Assembly (NCBI RefSeq): GCF_900100085.1
Contig: NZ_FNEJ01000002.1
Span: forward strand, 62,001 to 126,000
Length of the DNA stretch: 64,000 nucleotides
Reading direction: 5' to 3'
Source: Salipiger marinus
GTDB taxonomy: Bacteria; Pseudomonadota; Alphaproteobacteria; Rhodobacterales; Rhodobacteraceae
Below, in pieces: positions 51,916 to 61,338 of the stretch (the stretch's first letter is position 1; each line of letters opens with the position of its first letter). A program made the translations under genes and the position numbers. A model generated the notes under the pieces. That model saw only the letters and a list, made by a program, of their open reading frames with translations. It was not told the origin of the DNA and did no database searches.

Positions 51916-52907
51916 TGCGCGCCCCCGGCTTCTGGGACACGCCCCCCGACCGCCCCGCGTGGCAGGCCCGCCTGCTGGCGCCGCTGGCGGCGCTGACCGC
52001 CCGCGCCACCGCCCGCCGCGTGACGGCAGGCCCGCGCCTGCGGGTGGGTGTGCCGGTGATCTGCGTCGGCAACCTCAACGCGGGCGGCACCGGCAAGACC
52101 CCCAGCGTCATCGCGGTGCTGGAACGGCTGGCGGCGCGCGGCATCGCGGCGCAGGTGGTGTCGCGCGGCCATGGTGGGCGACTGACCGGCCCGGTGCAGG
52201 TCGATCCGCGCCGCCACAGCGCCGCCGATGTGGGCGACGAGCCGCTGCTGCTGGCCGCCTTCGCCCCGGTCTGGGTGGCGCGCGACCGCGCGGCGGGCGC
52301 CAAGGCGGCGGTGGCCGCAGACGCGCAGGCGGTGGTGCTGGATGACGGCTTCCAGAACCCGGCGCTGGCGCAGGATCTGGCGCTGGTGGTGGTCGATGCG
52401 CGCTATGGCTTCGGCAATGGCCGCTGCCTGCCCGCAGGGCCGCTGCGCGAGCCGGTCGACCCCGGCCTTGCCCGCGCCGATCTGCTGCTCTCCATCGGGG
52501 CGCCCGGGGCACAGCAGGACTTTGCCGCGCGCTGGCGCCGCCACATCACCCTGCCGCATCTGACCGGCGCGCTGGAGCCGCTGCAGACCGGCATGGACTG
52601 GCAGGACATGCCCGCCTTCGCCTTCGCCGGCATCGGCCATCCCGAAAAATTCTTCGCCACGCTGCGCGGGCTTGGCGCCGATCTGCGCGGCACGCGGGCG
52701 CTGGACGACCACCAGCCGCTGACCCCCGCCCTGCTGACCCGGCTGGAGCGGGACGCCGCCGCAGCGGGCGCGCAGCTTGTCACTACCGAAAAGGATGCGG
52801 TGCGCCTGCCCGACAGCTTCCGCCCCAAGGTACTGACCCTGCCGGTGCGGCTGCGGCTGCAGGATCCCGCAGTGCTGGACACCCGGCTCGACGCGCTCTT
52901 CGGCTGA
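51915..52907 (+). CDS. lpxK: Tetraacyldisaccharide 4'-kinase
   Basis: A 330-residue inner-membrane kinase adding the 4'-phosphate of lipid A. The Walker A motif is [18 protein letters not shown] near residues 50-67, followed by [22 protein letters not shown] and [12 protein letters not shown]. The C-terminus ends [27 protein letters not shown] lies 8 bases before the ATG. It converges on the N-formylglutamate hydrolase gene with a 2-base gap. Confidence 0.95.
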   Translation: MRAPGFWDTPPDRPAWQARLLAPLAALTARATARRVTAGPRLRVGVPVICVGNLNAGGTGKTPSVIAVLERLAARGIAAQVVSRGHGGRLTGPVQVDPRRHSAADVGDEPLLLAAFAPVWVARDRAAGAKAAVAADAQAVVLDDGFQNPALAQDLALVVVDARYGFGNGRCLPAGPLREPVDPGLARADLLLSIGAPGAQQDFAARWRRHITLPHLTGALEPLQTGMDWQDMPAFAFAGIGHPEKFFATLRGLGADLRGTRALDDHQPLTPALLTRLERDAAAAGAQLVTTEKDAVRLPDSFRPKVLTLPVRLRLQDPAVLDTRLDALFG

Positions 52908-52909
52908 AC

Positions 52910-53770
52910 CTATTCCGCCGCCAGCTGCTGGTCGCGGTGACCGATCGCCGCCACCTCGGACACCACGCCGCGCAGCAGCCGCCGGAACGCCTGAAAATTC
53001 GCATTCGGCCGGATGCTGGCCTCGTCCATGTAAATGGCGCGGTCGATTTCCACCTGCACCGCATGCTGGCGCCGCGACGGGCGGCCATAGGCCTGCGTGA
53101 TATACGCCCCGGCAAAAGGCGCGTTGCGCGCCACCACCAGCCCGGCACGGCGGAAGGCCGTCTCGATCAGCTCGACGATCTCCGGCGCCGCCGAGGCGCC
53201 GAACCGGTCGCCGATCACGATCTCGGGCCGCCGGGCCCCACCGCGCGCCGCCCCCTCCACCGCCTCATGCGGCATGGAATGACAGTCGATGAGAATCGTC
53301 TCGCCGAATCCCAGCAGCGCCCGGCTCAGCAGCGCCTGAAGCTGCGTGTGATAGGGCCGCCAGTACTGGGTGATCCGCCGCTCCGCCTCGGTCATGGGCA
53401 GCTTGCCGCTATAGATCGCCCTGCCATTGGCCACCACGCGCGGCACCACCCCCAGCCCGCTCGCGACGCGCGGATTGTGACCGCCCCGCCGCACCCCTTC
53501 GATCAGCGCGGGGTCAAGCTCGTCGGCGGCGCGGTTCAGGTCGACAAAGGCGCGCGGCGCCCCGGCCCGCAGGAAAGGCGCACCAAACTGCGGCGCACAG
53601 TCGAACAGCCGGTCGACAAAGGCATCCTCAGACGAGCGGATCGCGTGTTCGTCCAGAACGGTGCTGCGCAGGAAGCTCCACGGATAATCCCGGCCCGAAT
53701 GGGGCGACGCGAAGACCACGCAGGACGTGGCCGCCTCGGGCATGTCAAGGTGATAGGCGACTTTCGGCAT
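52910..53770 (-). CDS. N-formylglutamate amidohydrolase
   Basis: A 286-residue hydrolase, the final step of one histidine-degradation route. It has [39 protein letters not shown] and the C-terminal [12 protein letters not shown], all family-typical. AAGGAGC precedes the ATG at 53770; an in-frame start at 53860 is not supported. No hut genes are nearby, so another formylated amide could be the substrate. Confidence 0.92.
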   Translation of the reverse strand: MPKVAYHLDMPEAATSCVVFASPHSGRDYPWSFLRSTVLDEHAIRSSEDAFVDRLFDCAPQFGAPFLRAGAPRAFVDLNRAADELDPALIEGVRRGGHNPRVASGLGVVPRVVANGRAIYSGKLPMTEAERRITQYWRPYHTQLQALLSRALLGFGETILIDCHSMPHEAVEGAARGGARRPEIVIGDRFGASAAPEIVELIETAFRRAGLVVARNAPFAGAYITQAYGRPSRRQHAVQVEIDRAIYMDEASIRPNANFQAFRRLLRGVVSEVAAIGHRDQQLAAE

Positions 53771-53822
53771 CTGCGCTCCTTCCGGCCGACAATAAACCAT
53801 TTTCCCGGGCTGCCAAAAGCCC

Positions 53823-53851
53823 TTGATCCCGCTTCCGACTCCTTTTATAGA
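53823..53851 (+). promoter_or_regulatory. Sigma-70-type promoter for tRNA-Val
   Basis: TTGATC and TATAGA are 17 bases apart, giving a start near 53858 and a leader of about 60 bases before the tRNA. Confidence 0.6.
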
Positions 53852-53918
53852 CCCCTCCACCGGCGCGGTTCACCGCGCTCCGCATCATCGCGGAGCAAGG
53901 AGATCGCGCACACCATAA

Positions 53919-53993
53919 GGGCGGTTAGCTCAGCGGTAGAGCACTACGTTGACATCGTAGTGGCCACTGGTTCGATCCCAGTACCGCCCACCA
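53919..53993 (+). tRNA. tRNA-Val (anticodon GAC)
   Basis: A complete cloverleaf: acceptor arms GGGCGGT and ACCGCCC, D-loop AGCTCAGCGGTAGAGC, anticodon arm CTACG-TTGACAT-CGTAG (GAC), T-arm with GGTTCGATCCC, discriminator A and an encoded CCA. It reads GUC and GUU. The rpmJ gene begins 83 bases downstream. Confidence 0.97.
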
Positions 53994-54076
53994 TGGAATT
54001 CACCGCGCGCGGGACTTGTCCCGCCGCATGCTGCAACGAAAGGCGCTCGCGCGCCGCGACAAGAGGAGAGACTGGA

Positions 54077-54202
54077 ATGAAGGTCGCAAACTCACTCCGC
54101 TCGCTCAAACAGCGCCACCGCGACTGCCGCGTTGTGCGCCGTAAGGGCCGCGTCTATGTGATCAACAAGACCCAGCCCCGGTTCAAAGCCCGTCAGGGCT
54201 GA
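54077..54202 (+). CDS. rpmJ: 50S ribosomal protein L36
   Basis: 41 residues, [20 protein letters not shown] then [21 protein letters not shown]. This is the longer C- type that lacks the zinc-binding Cys set (only one Cys is present). RBS AGGAG before the ATG at 54077. It could be read from the tRNA-Val promoter. A strong terminator follows. Confidence 0.97.
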   Translation: MKVANSLRSLKQRHRDCRVVRRKGRVYVINKTQPRFKARQG

Positions 54203-54226
54203 ACCAAGGCTGACGCCTGATCTGAC

Positions 54227-54258
54227 AAGGGCCATCCAAACGGGTGGCCCTTTGCTTT
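54227..54258 (+). terminator. Intrinsic terminator of rpmJ
   Basis: AAGGGCCATCC and GGTGGCCCTT pair around a 5-base loop with one GT pair, followed by TGCTTTTG. Confidence 0.85.
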
Positions 54259-54325
54259 TGCAGCGTCTTTTATCCCGTGCCGGTGCTTGCCGCCGGACAA
54301 GCGGCCCCCCACCGGTGCCCGCCCG

Positions 54326-55006
54326 TCAGAGGCGGGGCACCGCAGGCGCGCGGGCCAGATCGCGCGCCGCCGCCACGAAGGCCCGGATCAGATCCGCAGA
54401 TTTCTGCCCCGGCGCCGTCTCGACCCCGGAGGACACGTCAAGCTGCCGCGTGCCGGTCATCGCCACCGCCTGCGCCACGTTCTGCGGCGCGAGCCCCCCC
54501 GCCAGCATCCACGGCACCGGCCAGCGCCGCCCGGCAATCAGCCGCCAGTCAAAGGCCAGTCCGTTGCCGCCCGGCAGCGCCGCGTCCTTCGGCGCCTTGG
54601 CATCGACCAGAATCTGGTCCGCCACCCGGCCATAGGCATCAAGCTGCGGCAGATCCTCGGCCCGCGCGACCCCCACCGCCTTCATCACCGGCAGGCCATA
54701 CCGCGCCCGGATCTCCGCCACGCGCTCGGGCGATTCGTGCCCATGCAGCTGCAGCATGTCGAGCGGCACCCGCGCCACGATCGCATCCAGCGCCGCATCC
54801 TCGGCATCCACCAGCAGCGCCACCTTGGCGAGCCCCACCGGGGCCGCCAGCGCCAGATCCCGCGCCAGATCCACCCCGACCGCACGCGGCGACCGGGCAT
54901 AAAACACAAGGCCCGCATAATGCGCGCCCGCCGCCGCCGCGGCAGCCACGTCCTCGGGCCGCGTCAGCCCGCAGATCTTGACCCTGATCCCGTCCGCGCT
55001 GGTCAT
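54326..55006 (-). CDS. trpF: Phosphoribosylanthranilate isomerase
   Basis: A 226-residue TIM-barrel isomerase of tryptophan synthesis. [12 protein letters not shown] holds the catalytic Cys, [11 protein letters not shown] follows, then [12 protein letters not shown], and [22 protein letters not shown] holds the general-acid Asp region. trpB and trpA are not in the next 4 kb on the - strand side visible here. It is downstream of lapA, separated by a repeat element. Confidence 0.95.
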   Translation of the reverse strand: MTSADGIRVKICGLTRPEDVAAAAAAGAHYAGLVFYARSPRAVGVDLARDLALAAPVGLAKVALLVDAEDAALDAIVARVPLDMLQLHGHESPERVAEIRARYGLPVMKAVGVARAEDLPQLDAYGRVADQILVDAKAPKDAALPGGNGLAFDWRLIAGRRWPVPWMLAGGLAPQNVAQAVAMTGTRQLDVSSGVETAPGQKSADLIRAFVAAARDLARAPAVPRL

Positions 55007-55021
55007 CGGCGGCCCATCCCT

Positions 55022-55083
55022 TTCATCTTGCCCCTAAACTCCGGGGGGAGGCGCGTCCCGCGCCGAGGGGGGCAGCGCCCCCC
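55022..55083 (-). repeat. 3'-end repeat element, long form, copy 11
   Basis: On -: GGGGGGCGCTGCCCCCC, a GGCGCG/CGCGCC variable hairpin, CCCCCCGGAGTTTA and GGGGCAAGATGAA. It lies between lapA and trpF in their direction. Confidence 0.8.
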
Positions 55084-55096
55084 TGCCCCGCAGGGG

Positions 55097-55447
55097 TCAG
55101 CGGCTCTGGTCGAGGATCGCCAGAACCTCGTCCTTGTCCTTGTCGCGCTCGGCCTCGGTGCGCTTCAGCTGGCGCTCCAGACGGCGCAGCTCGGCCTTGC
55201 GCTGTGCTGCGGCGGCGCGGTGCTTGTGCTCGCGCAGCCATTCCCAGACGAAGCCGATCAGCAGACCCGCCAGAATCCCGCCGAAAAACACCAGAAACAC
55301 CGGCACGGTCAGCATCTGCTGGAAGGCCAGCAGGGTCGCCATGTCATCGGGCAGCAGCTGCAGCGTGACCGGCCCCCGGTTGGCCAGCGCGATGGCGATC
55401 AGCAGCACGGCCAGCAGGCCCAGAAGCAGGTAGCGGATGTAGGTCAT
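55097..55447 (-). CDS. lapA: LapA family (DUF1049) membrane protein
   Basis: A 116-residue inner-membrane protein with two transmembrane helices (RYLLLGLLAVLLIAIALANR and VPVFLVFFGGILAGLLIGFVW) and a basic coiled-coil C-terminus (RAAAAQRKAELRRLERQLKRTEAERDKDKDEVL). Enteric LapA helps control LpxC and LPS amount. The ihfB-lapA order is standard; the gap is 5 bases. Confidence 0.9.
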   Translation of the reverse strand: MTYIRYLLLGLLAVLLIAIALANRGPVTLQLLPDDMATLLAFQQMLTVPVFLVFFGGILAGLLIGFVWEWLREHKHRAAAAQRKAELRRLERQLKRTEAERDKDKDEVLAILDQSR

Positions 55448-55452
55448 TCAGG

Positions 55453-55734
55453 TCACTTTCCGTTCAGGCGGTCGCGCAGCAGTTTTCCGGTCTTGAAGAA
55501 GGGCACACATTTCTCCTCGACATCCACCGCCTCGCCGGTGCGCGGGTTGCGCCCCAGCCGGGCATCGCGCTGCTTGACCGAAAAGGCGCCGAAGCCGCGC
55601 AGCTCCACCCGGTCGCCCCGGGCCATGGCATTGGTGATCTCGTCAAAGATCGTATTCACGATCCGCTCCACATCCCGTTGATAAAGATGCGGGTTCTCCT
55701 CCGCGATCTTCTGGATCAATTCCGATCTGATCAT
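55453..55734 (-). CDS. ihfB: Integration host factor subunit beta
   Basis: A 93-residue DNA-bending protein: [59 protein letters not shown], then [15 protein letters not shown]. The start MIRSEL at 55734 is the family start; GTG/ATG starts 9 bases up are alternatives. It lies downstream of rpsA with a terminator between. Confidence 0.95.
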   Translation of the reverse strand: MIRSELIQKIAEENPHLYQRDVERIVNTIFDEITNAMARGDRVELRGFGAFSVKQRDARLGRNPRTGEAVDVEEKCVPFFKTGKLLRDRLNGK

Positions 55735-55972
55735 CTTCACCATCCCTGTGCTGCGTCTTCCGCGCCCCTCGTATTCTAGGACTATACGCCGAGCCGCTCA
55801 AAAGGAAACCGGGCGGTGAGGAGAAAAGCCCATTTATCGCAGCAGTTTGCAGCCATTCCAGCGGGCAGCGGGGCCCCTGCGCGGGCCTCTCGCGCGGTTT
55901 TCCGCCGAAAGTCCGGGTGCTGCGACTCACACGCGCGCTCCGCCAGCCAGCCCGCCGAAGGCCGCGCGCAGC

Positions 55973-56000
55973 AAAAAGGCCCCGCCGAAGCGGGGCCTTT
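55973..56000 (-). terminator. Intrinsic terminator of rpsA
   Basis: On -: AAAGGCCCCGC, loop TTCG, GCGGGGCC, then TTTTT. A very stable UUCG-tetraloop hairpin 22 bases past the rpsA stop. Confidence 0.9.
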
Positions 56001-56021
56001 CCAGCCTGTCAGGGACAGGAC

Positions 56022-57698
56022 TTACTCGTCGCGCTTCAGTGCCGCGCCAAGGATGTCGCCCAGCGATGCGCCCGAATCAGAGGAGCCATACTGTTCCACG
56101 GCTTCCTTCTCTTCGGCGATCTCGCGCGCCTTGATCGACAGGCCCAGACGACGGGTCTTGCTGTCGATATTGGTCACGCGCACGTCGATCTTGTCGCCCA
56201 CCGAGAAACGCTCGGGGCGCTGGTCGGCACGGTCGCGGGCAAGGTCGGACCGGCGGATGAAGGACTTCATGCCTTCGTATTCCACCTCGACGCCGCCTTC
56301 CTCGATCGCCGTCACTTCGACGGTAATGATCGAGCCGCGCTTCACGCCGCCAACCGCATCGGCGAACTTGTCACCACCCAGGGCCTTGATGGAGAGCGAG
56401 ATGCGCTCCTTGTCGGTGTCCACTTCGGTGACCACGGCCTTGACCACGTCACCCTTGCGGTAATCCTGAATGGCTTCTTCGCCGCGCTGGTCCCACGACA
56501 GGTCGCTGAGGTGCACCATGCCGTCGATCTCGCCGGGCAGGCCGATGAACAGACCGAATTCGGTGATGTTCTTGACTTCGCCCTCGACCTCGGTGCCCTC
56601 GGGATGAGTTTCCGAGAACACTTCCCACGGGTTGCGCATGGTCTGCTTGAGACCCAGCGACACCCGGCGCTTGGCCGCGTCGATTTCCAGCACCATGACA
56701 TCCACTTCCTGCGAGGTGGACACGATCTTGCCGGGATGCACGTTCTTCTTGGTCCAGGACATTTCCGACACGTGGACCAGACCTTCGACACCGGGCTCCA
56801 GCTCCACGAAGGCGCCGTAATCGGTGATGTTGGTCACGCGGCCCTGATGGACCGAGCTCAGCGGGAACTTGACCGCCACCAGATCCCACGGATCTTCCTG
56901 CAGCTGCTTCATGCCGAGGCTGATGCGGTGGGTGTCCTTGTTGATCTTGATGACCTGAACCTTGACGGTTTCGCCGATCGCCAGAATCTCGGACGGGTGG
57001 TTGACCCGGCGCCACGCCATGTCGGTGACGTGCAGCAGGCCGTCGACACCGCCCAGATCCACGAACGCACCGTATTCGGTGATGTTCTTGACCACGCCGT
57101 CGACCGTCTGGCCTTCGGTGAGGTTGGCGATGACTTCCGCACGCTGTTCGGCGCGCGATTCTTCAAGGATCGCACGACGCGAGACAACGATGTTGCCGCG
57201 GCGACGGTCCATCTTGAGGATCTGGAAGGGCTGCTTCAGACCCATCAGCGGGCCGGCATCGCGCACGGGGCGCACATCGACCTGAGAGCCGGGCAGGAAC
57301 GCGACAGCGCCGCCCAGATCCACGGTGAAGCCACCCTTGACGCGGCCGAAGATCGCGCCTTCGACGCGGGCATCGTCGGCATAGGCCTTTTCCAGACGGT
57401 CCCAGGCTTCCTCGCGGCGGGCCATCTCGCGGGAGATGACGGCTTCGCCCCGGGCGTTCTCGGCGGAGCGCAGGTAAACCTCGACCTCATCGCCGACGGA
57501 AACGTTGGGAGTCTCGCCGGGTTCGGCGAATTCCTTAAGATCGACGCGGCCTTCCATCTTGTAGCCGACATCGATGATGGCCTGGCCCGCTTCAATCGCG
57601 ATGACCTTGCCGCGGACAACCGAACCTTCGTCCGGGGTGTCCATTTCGAGGCTTTCGTTAAGGAGGGCCTCGAATTCCTCCATGGTGGTATTTGCCAT
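56022..57698 (-). CDS. rpsA: 30S ribosomal protein S1
   Basis: A 558-residue protein with six S1 (OB-fold) repeats that helps bring mRNA to the 30S subunit. Repeat hallmarks include VKNITEYGAFVDLGGVDGLLHVTDMAW, VTNITDYGAFVELEPGVEGLVHVSEMSW and VKNITEFGLFIGLPGEIDGMVHLSDLSW. Start MANTTMEEFE at 57698, with AAAGGAC about 10 bases upstream. It ends in SSDSGASLGDILGAALKRDE. cmk normally precedes it; here an aldo/keto reductase gene intervenes. A seven-codon upstream frame lies in its leader. Confidence 0.97.
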   Translation of the reverse strand: MANTTMEEFEALLNESLEMDTPDEGSVVRGKVIAIEAGQAIIDVGYKMEGRVDLKEFAEPGETPNVSVGDEVEVYLRSAENARGEAVISREMARREEAWDRLEKAYADDARVEGAIFGRVKGGFTVDLGGAVAFLPGSQVDVRPVRDAGPLMGLKQPFQILKMDRRRGNIVVSRRAILEESRAEQRAEVIANLTEGQTVDGVVKNITEYGAFVDLGGVDGLLHVTDMAWRRVNHPSEILAIGETVKVQVIKINKDTHRISLGMKQLQEDPWDLVAVKFPLSSVHQGRVTNITDYGAFVELEPGVEGLVHVSEMSWTKKNVHPGKIVSTSQEVDVMVLEIDAAKRRVSLGLKQTMRNPWEVFSETHPEGTEVEGEVKNITEFGLFIGLPGEIDGMVHLSDLSWDQRGEEAIQDYRKGDVVKAVVTEVDTDKERISLSIKALGGDKFADAVGGVKRGSIITVEVTAIEEGGVEVEYEGMKSFIRRSDLARDRADQRPERFSVGDKIDVRVTNIDSKTRRLGLSIKAREIAEEKEAVEQYGSSDSGASLGDILGAALKRDE

Positions 57699-57714
57699 GT
57701 GGCGTATATGTCCT

Positions 57715-57738
57715 TTACATCGGTTTTTTGCTGGCCAT
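57715..57738 (-). CDS. Seven-codon upstream ORF in the rpsA leader
   Basis: ATG GCC AGC AAA AAA CCG ATG TAA (MASKKPM) with GGAGA 7 bases before its ATG. Its stop is 16 bases before the rpsA ATG and sits against the rpsA Shine-Dalgarno (TAAAGGAC). It could couple or regulate S1 translation, a protein known to control its own synthesis. It may also be a chance frame. Confidence 0.35.
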   Translation of the reverse strand: MASKKPM

Positions 57739-57964
57739 GCGGTTGTCTCCGCCGGTCTTGGGATTGGTCTTTCGGGCTTCCGCGAAGCACAGGATGGGCC
57801 GGTGAACCGACCCTGCCCGCCCCCTGAAGGCGGGCGTCGCAAGCCTTGCTGGACGCGCGCGATATAGCTGCCACACCCCGTCAAGGCAAGGCTTAAAGCC
57901 ATCCGGCCCGCAGGTCCTGCCCGCAGCGGCGCACCGCCCGCGCGCCCGGCCCCGGTCCCGCGCC

Positions 57965-58028
57965 CTTCTTCTTGGCACAAATATCCCGGGGGGCGCGCGC
58001 CGCAGGCGCGCGGGGGGCAGCGCCCCCC
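57965..58028 (-). repeat. 3'-end repeat element, long form, copy 12
   Basis: On -: GGGGGGCGCTGCCCCCC, a variable hairpin with CGCGCGCC/GGCGCGCG arms, CCCCCCGGGATATTTG and TGCCAAGAAGAAG. It lies 30 bases past the aldo/keto reductase stop. Confidence 0.8.
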
Positions 58029-58058
58029 TCTGCCCCCTCCCCCCCGCAGAAGCCGCGA

Positions 58059-59057
58059 TCAGCAGAACCGTTCCGGCCCCACATACTGCCCGTCGGAATA
58101 GCGGTCGCCATGCGCCCAGCCCACCGGCAGCACCGACTCGATCCGGGCCAGATCCTCCGGTCCCAGATCCAGATCGAGCCCGCGCAGCAGTTCGCGCAGA
58201 TGCGCCACCGACCGCGTGCCGGGGATCGGCAGCACCGGGCCGTCCTGCGCCAGAAGCCATGCGATGGCCAGCCCCGCCGCAGGCACCTCCATCTCTGCCG
58301 CCAGCCGCCGGAACCCGTCGGTGATCGCCAGATTGGCGGCAAAATTCGGCGGCTGGAACCGGGGATTGTCGCCCACAAAGCTGCCCTTGCCGAATTTCGC
58401 CGGATCAAGCGGCGCATCGGTCAGCAGCGACCGCCCCACCGGCGAGAACGCCACCAGCGCCACGCCAAGCTCGCGGCAGGCCTGCAGCAGCCCCAGTTCG
58501 ACAAAGCGCGAGGAGAGCGAATATTCCGACTGCACCGCCGCCACCGGAAACACCGCATGAGCCCGCCGCAGCGACGAGGGCGCGATCTCGGAAAAGCCCA
58601 CCGCCCGCGCCTTGCCCTTGGCGACGATCCGGCCCAACCCCTCCGCCACCTCCTCGATGGGGATGGCCGCCTCGCGCCGGTGGACATAGAACAGGTCGAC
58701 CTGCTCCACCCCCATCCGCGCCAGCGATCCGTCCAGCTCCGCCTCCAGATGCGCGGCGCTGTTGTTGAAAACGCGCCGCCCCTGCGCATCCTGCGTGATG
58801 CCCGCCTTGGTGGCGATGTGCAGCTTGTCCCGCGCGCCGGGATTGGCGGCAAGCCACGCGCCGATGGTGCGCTCCGACCGGCCCTTGCCATAGACATTGG
58901 AGGTGTCGATATGGCGCAGCCCCGCCGCCACCGCCGCATCCAGCACCGCAAAAGACGCGGCCTCGGTGGTCTCGCCGTAAAAATCGGCAAAGGACATGGC
59001 CCCGATCCCCAGCGCCGGAATCTCCGGCCCGCCCTGTCCCATGATCAGCGTTTTCAT
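58059..59057 (-). CDS. Aldo/keto reductase
   Basis: A 332-residue NADPH-dependent reductase. Catalytic tetrad visible: Asp/Tyr in [14 protein letters not shown], Lys in [10 protein letters not shown] and His in FYVHRRE. The cofactor end [19 protein letters not shown] is conserved. Its ATG overlaps the cmk stop by 4 bases, so it is co-translated with cmk and stands between cmk and rpsA. Substrate unknown. Confidence 0.92.
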   Translation of the reverse strand: MKTLIMGQGGPEIPALGIGAMSFADFYGETTEAASFAVLDAAVAAGLRHIDTSNVYGKGRSERTIGAWLAANPGARDKLHIATKAGITQDAQGRRVFNNSAAHLEAELDGSLARMGVEQVDLFYVHRREAAIPIEEVAEGLGRIVAKGKARAVGFSEIAPSSLRRAHAVFPVAAVQSEYSLSSRFVELGLLQACRELGVALVAFSPVGRSLLTDAPLDPAKFGKGSFVGDNPRFQPPNFAANLAITDGFRRLAAEMEVPAAGLAIAWLLAQDGPVLPIPGTRSVAHLRELLRGLDLDLGPEDLARIESVLPVGWAHGDRYSDGQYVGPERFC

Positions 59058-59674
59058 GCCCGCGCTCTCCCGCTTCGTGTTTCTACCGCCGCAATGGCCG
59101 CCGCCACCGCCGCCTCCACATCCAGCGCCGAGGTGTCGATCACCACCGCGTCGGGCGCCGCCCGCAGCGGTGCATCGGCCCGCGTCGCATCCCTGTCGTC
59201 GCGCTCGCGGGTCTCTTCCAGCACGCGCGCGTAATCTGTCGTAACACCGGTGGCGCAAAGCTCGTCAAAGCGCCGCCGCGCCCGCACTTCGGGGCTTGCG
59301 GTCACGAAGAGCTTGGCATCCGCCTCGGGGCAGATCACCGTGCCGATGTCGCGCCCGTCCAGCACCGCGCCGCCATCGCGCCGGGCAAAGGCGCGCTGGA
59401 AATCCACCAGCGCCGCACGCACCTCCGGGATCGCCGCCACCCGCGACGCGGCCTGCGACACCTCCGGGGCGCGCAGGCCGGAGCCGCCCAGATCCTGCGC
59501 CGTCAGCGTCTGCGCCGCCGCGATCGGCGGCACGCCCTCCAGCATCCGGCGCCCCACCGCGCGGTAGAGCAGCCCGGTATCCAGATGCGCAAAGCCGAAA
59601 TGCGCGGCGACTGCGCGGCTGATGGTGCCCTTGCCAGCCGCCGCCGGCCCGTCGATGGCGATGGTGAAAGCCAT
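59054..59674 (-). CDS. cmk: Cytidylate kinase
   Basis: A 206-residue P-loop kinase phosphorylating CMP and dCMP. The P-loop is [15 protein letters not shown] near residues 6-20. It also has [43 protein letters not shown], and the lid region [23 protein letters not shown] before the ATG. It follows aroA on the same strand. Confidence 0.96.
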   Translation of the reverse strand: MAFTIAIDGPAAAGKGTISRAVAAHFGFAHLDTGLLYRAVGRRMLEGVPPIAAAQTLTAQDLGGSGLRAPEVSQAASRVAAIPEVRAALVDFQRAFARRDGGAVLDGRDIGTVICPEADAKLFVTASPEVRARRRFDELCATGVTTDYARVLEETRERDDRDATRADAPLRAAPDAVVIDTSALDVEAAVAAAIAAVETRSGRARA

Positions 59675-59798
59675 GCGTCGTCCTTTCCCTCAAAGCCTGA
59701 TGCCGTGCCCGAGGCGGCAAGCTTAACCCGCGTGACCGGGCTGGCAAGCCGCACGGTCCCGCACCAGAGCAGCGCACCAGACCAGCGCGGCGGCCACC

Positions 59799-61160
59799 CT
59801 ATCGCGCCGGATCCGCGTCCGCAGCCCCCAGATCCGCCCCAAGCCCGCGCATCAGCGGCTCGAACACCGGGAAAGAGGTGGCGATGGGGCCACCATCATC
59901 CACCGTCACCGGCGCCTCCGTGGCCAGCCCCAGCACCAGAAACGACATGGCGATGCGGTGATCCAGATGCGTGGCCACGGTGGCCCCGCCCGGCACGGCG
60001 CCAAAGCCGCGCCCCTCGACCGTCCACCAGTCCTCGCCCGCCTCCACCGTCACGCCGCAGGCGCGCAGCCCCACGGCCATGGCCTCGATCCGGTCGCTTT
60101 CCTTGACGCGCAGCTCCTTGACGCCGGGCATATGGGTGCGCCCCTCGGCAAAGGCCGCCACCACCGACAGCACCGGATATTCGTCGATCATGCTCGCCGC
60201 ACGCTCTGCCGGCACCTCGATGCCGCGCAGGTTGGGCGAAAACCGCGCCCGCAGGTCGGCAACGGGCTCGCCGCCCTCCTCGCGCGGATTCTCGAAGACC
60301 AGATCAGCCCCCATCTCCTGCAGGGTAAAGAACAGCCCCGCCCGCGTCGGGTTCAGCCCGATATTCGGCACCAGCACGTCCGAGCCTTCGGTGATCAGCG
60401 CGGCACAGACCGGAAACGCCGCCGAGGACGGATCGCGCGGCACCGCGATCACCTGCGGGCGCAGCTCGGGCTGGCCCTGCAGGGTGATGACCCGCCCCTC
60501 CGGCCCGTCCTCACTGGAAATGACCGCGCCGAACCCCGCCAGCATCCGCTCGGAATGATCCCGCGTCGCCTCGCGCTCGATCACCACGGTTTCGCCCGGC
60601 GCATTGAGCCCGGCCAGCAGCACCGCCGACTTCACCTGAGCCGAAGGCACCGGCGTGGCATAGCGCACCGGCATCGCCTGCTCCGCCCCGACCAGAACCA
60701 GCGGCAGCCGCCCGCCCGACCGGCCATAGGCATGGGCCCCGAACTGCCGCAGCGGATCGGTGATCCGCGCCATGGGCCGCTTGTTCAGGCTGGCATCGCC
60801 GGTGAAGGTGGCAGAGATCGGTGTGGTGGCCATGGCCCCCATGATCAGCCGCACCCCGGTGCCGGAATTGCCGCAGTCGATCACCTGCGCGGGCTCGGCA
60901 AAACCGCCAACGCCAACACCCGTCACATGCCAGACATCGCCGCGCTTCTCGACCTCGGCGCCAAAGGCGCGCATGGCACTGGCGGTGTCCAGCACGTCCT
61001 GCCCTTCCAGCAGCCCGCTCACCCGCGTCTCGCCCACGGCCAGCGCGCCAAGGATCAGCGCGCGATGCGAAATCGACTTGTCCCCCGGCACCTCCGCCTG
61101 CCCGCGCAGCCCTGCGGACTTGCGCGACACCATCGCTCTGGCTTCCCCGTGGCTCGACAT
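59799..61160 (-). CDS. aroA: 5-enolpyruvylshikimate-3-phosphate synthase, class II
   Basis: A 453-residue shikimate-pathway enzyme. It is close to the CP4 EPSPS group over its whole length: [70 protein letters not shown] and [25 protein letters not shown]. The PEP-site loop reads [14 protein letters not shown], with Gly100 where CP4 has Ala100. AGGAGG precedes the ATG at 61160. It heads aroA-cmk-AKR-rpsA. Confidence 0.96.
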   Translation of the reverse strand: MSSHGEARAMVSRKSAGLRGQAEVPGDKSISHRALILGALAVGETRVSGLLEGQDVLDTASAMRAFGAEVEKRGDVWHVTGVGVGGFAEPAQVIDCGNSGTGVRLIMGAMATTPISATFTGDASLNKRPMARITDPLRQFGAHAYGRSGGRLPLVLVGAEQAMPVRYATPVPSAQVKSAVLLAGLNAPGETVVIEREATRDHSERMLAGFGAVISSEDGPEGRVITLQGQPELRPQVIAVPRDPSSAAFPVCAALITEGSDVLVPNIGLNPTRAGLFFTLQEMGADLVFENPREEGGEPVADLRARFSPNLRGIEVPAERAASMIDEYPVLSVVAAFAEGRTHMPGVKELRVKESDRIEAMAVGLRACGVTVEAGEDWWTVEGRGFGAVPGGATVATHLDHRIAMSFLVLGLATEAPVTVDDGGPIATSFPVFEPLMRGLGADLGAADADPAR

Positions 61161-61256
61161 GACGCCCCTCCTGTGATCACTCGCGCGCCATGTAGCAGCG
61201 CCCGCCGCCTCCGTCCATCGCCCTGCGGCGCCCGGGTCTCGGCACAAGGCCCGCCC

Positions 61257-61320
61257 CTTCATCTTGCCGGATAAACTCCGGGGGGAACGGACCGCAGGTC
61301 CGTGGGGGGCAGCGCCCCCC
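61257..61320 (-). repeat. 3'-end repeat element, long form, copy 13
   Basis: On -: GGGGGGCGCTGCCCCCC, a CGGACC/GGTCCG variable hairpin, CCCCCGGAGTTTA and TCCGGCAAGATGAAG, between trmB and aroA. Confidence 0.8.
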
Positions 61321-61338
61321 CCTGCCGCGCCGGTCGCC

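Larger units (their letters stand above)
57699..58058 (-). other. 360-base leader/intergenic region of rpsA
   Basis: Between the aldo/keto reductase stop and the rpsA start there is no full gene. It holds the short upstream frame at 57715-57738, repeat element copy 12 (57965-58028) and a GC-rich stretch with CCTGCCCGCC near 57820. No -10/-35 pair was convincing. Confidence 0.7.
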
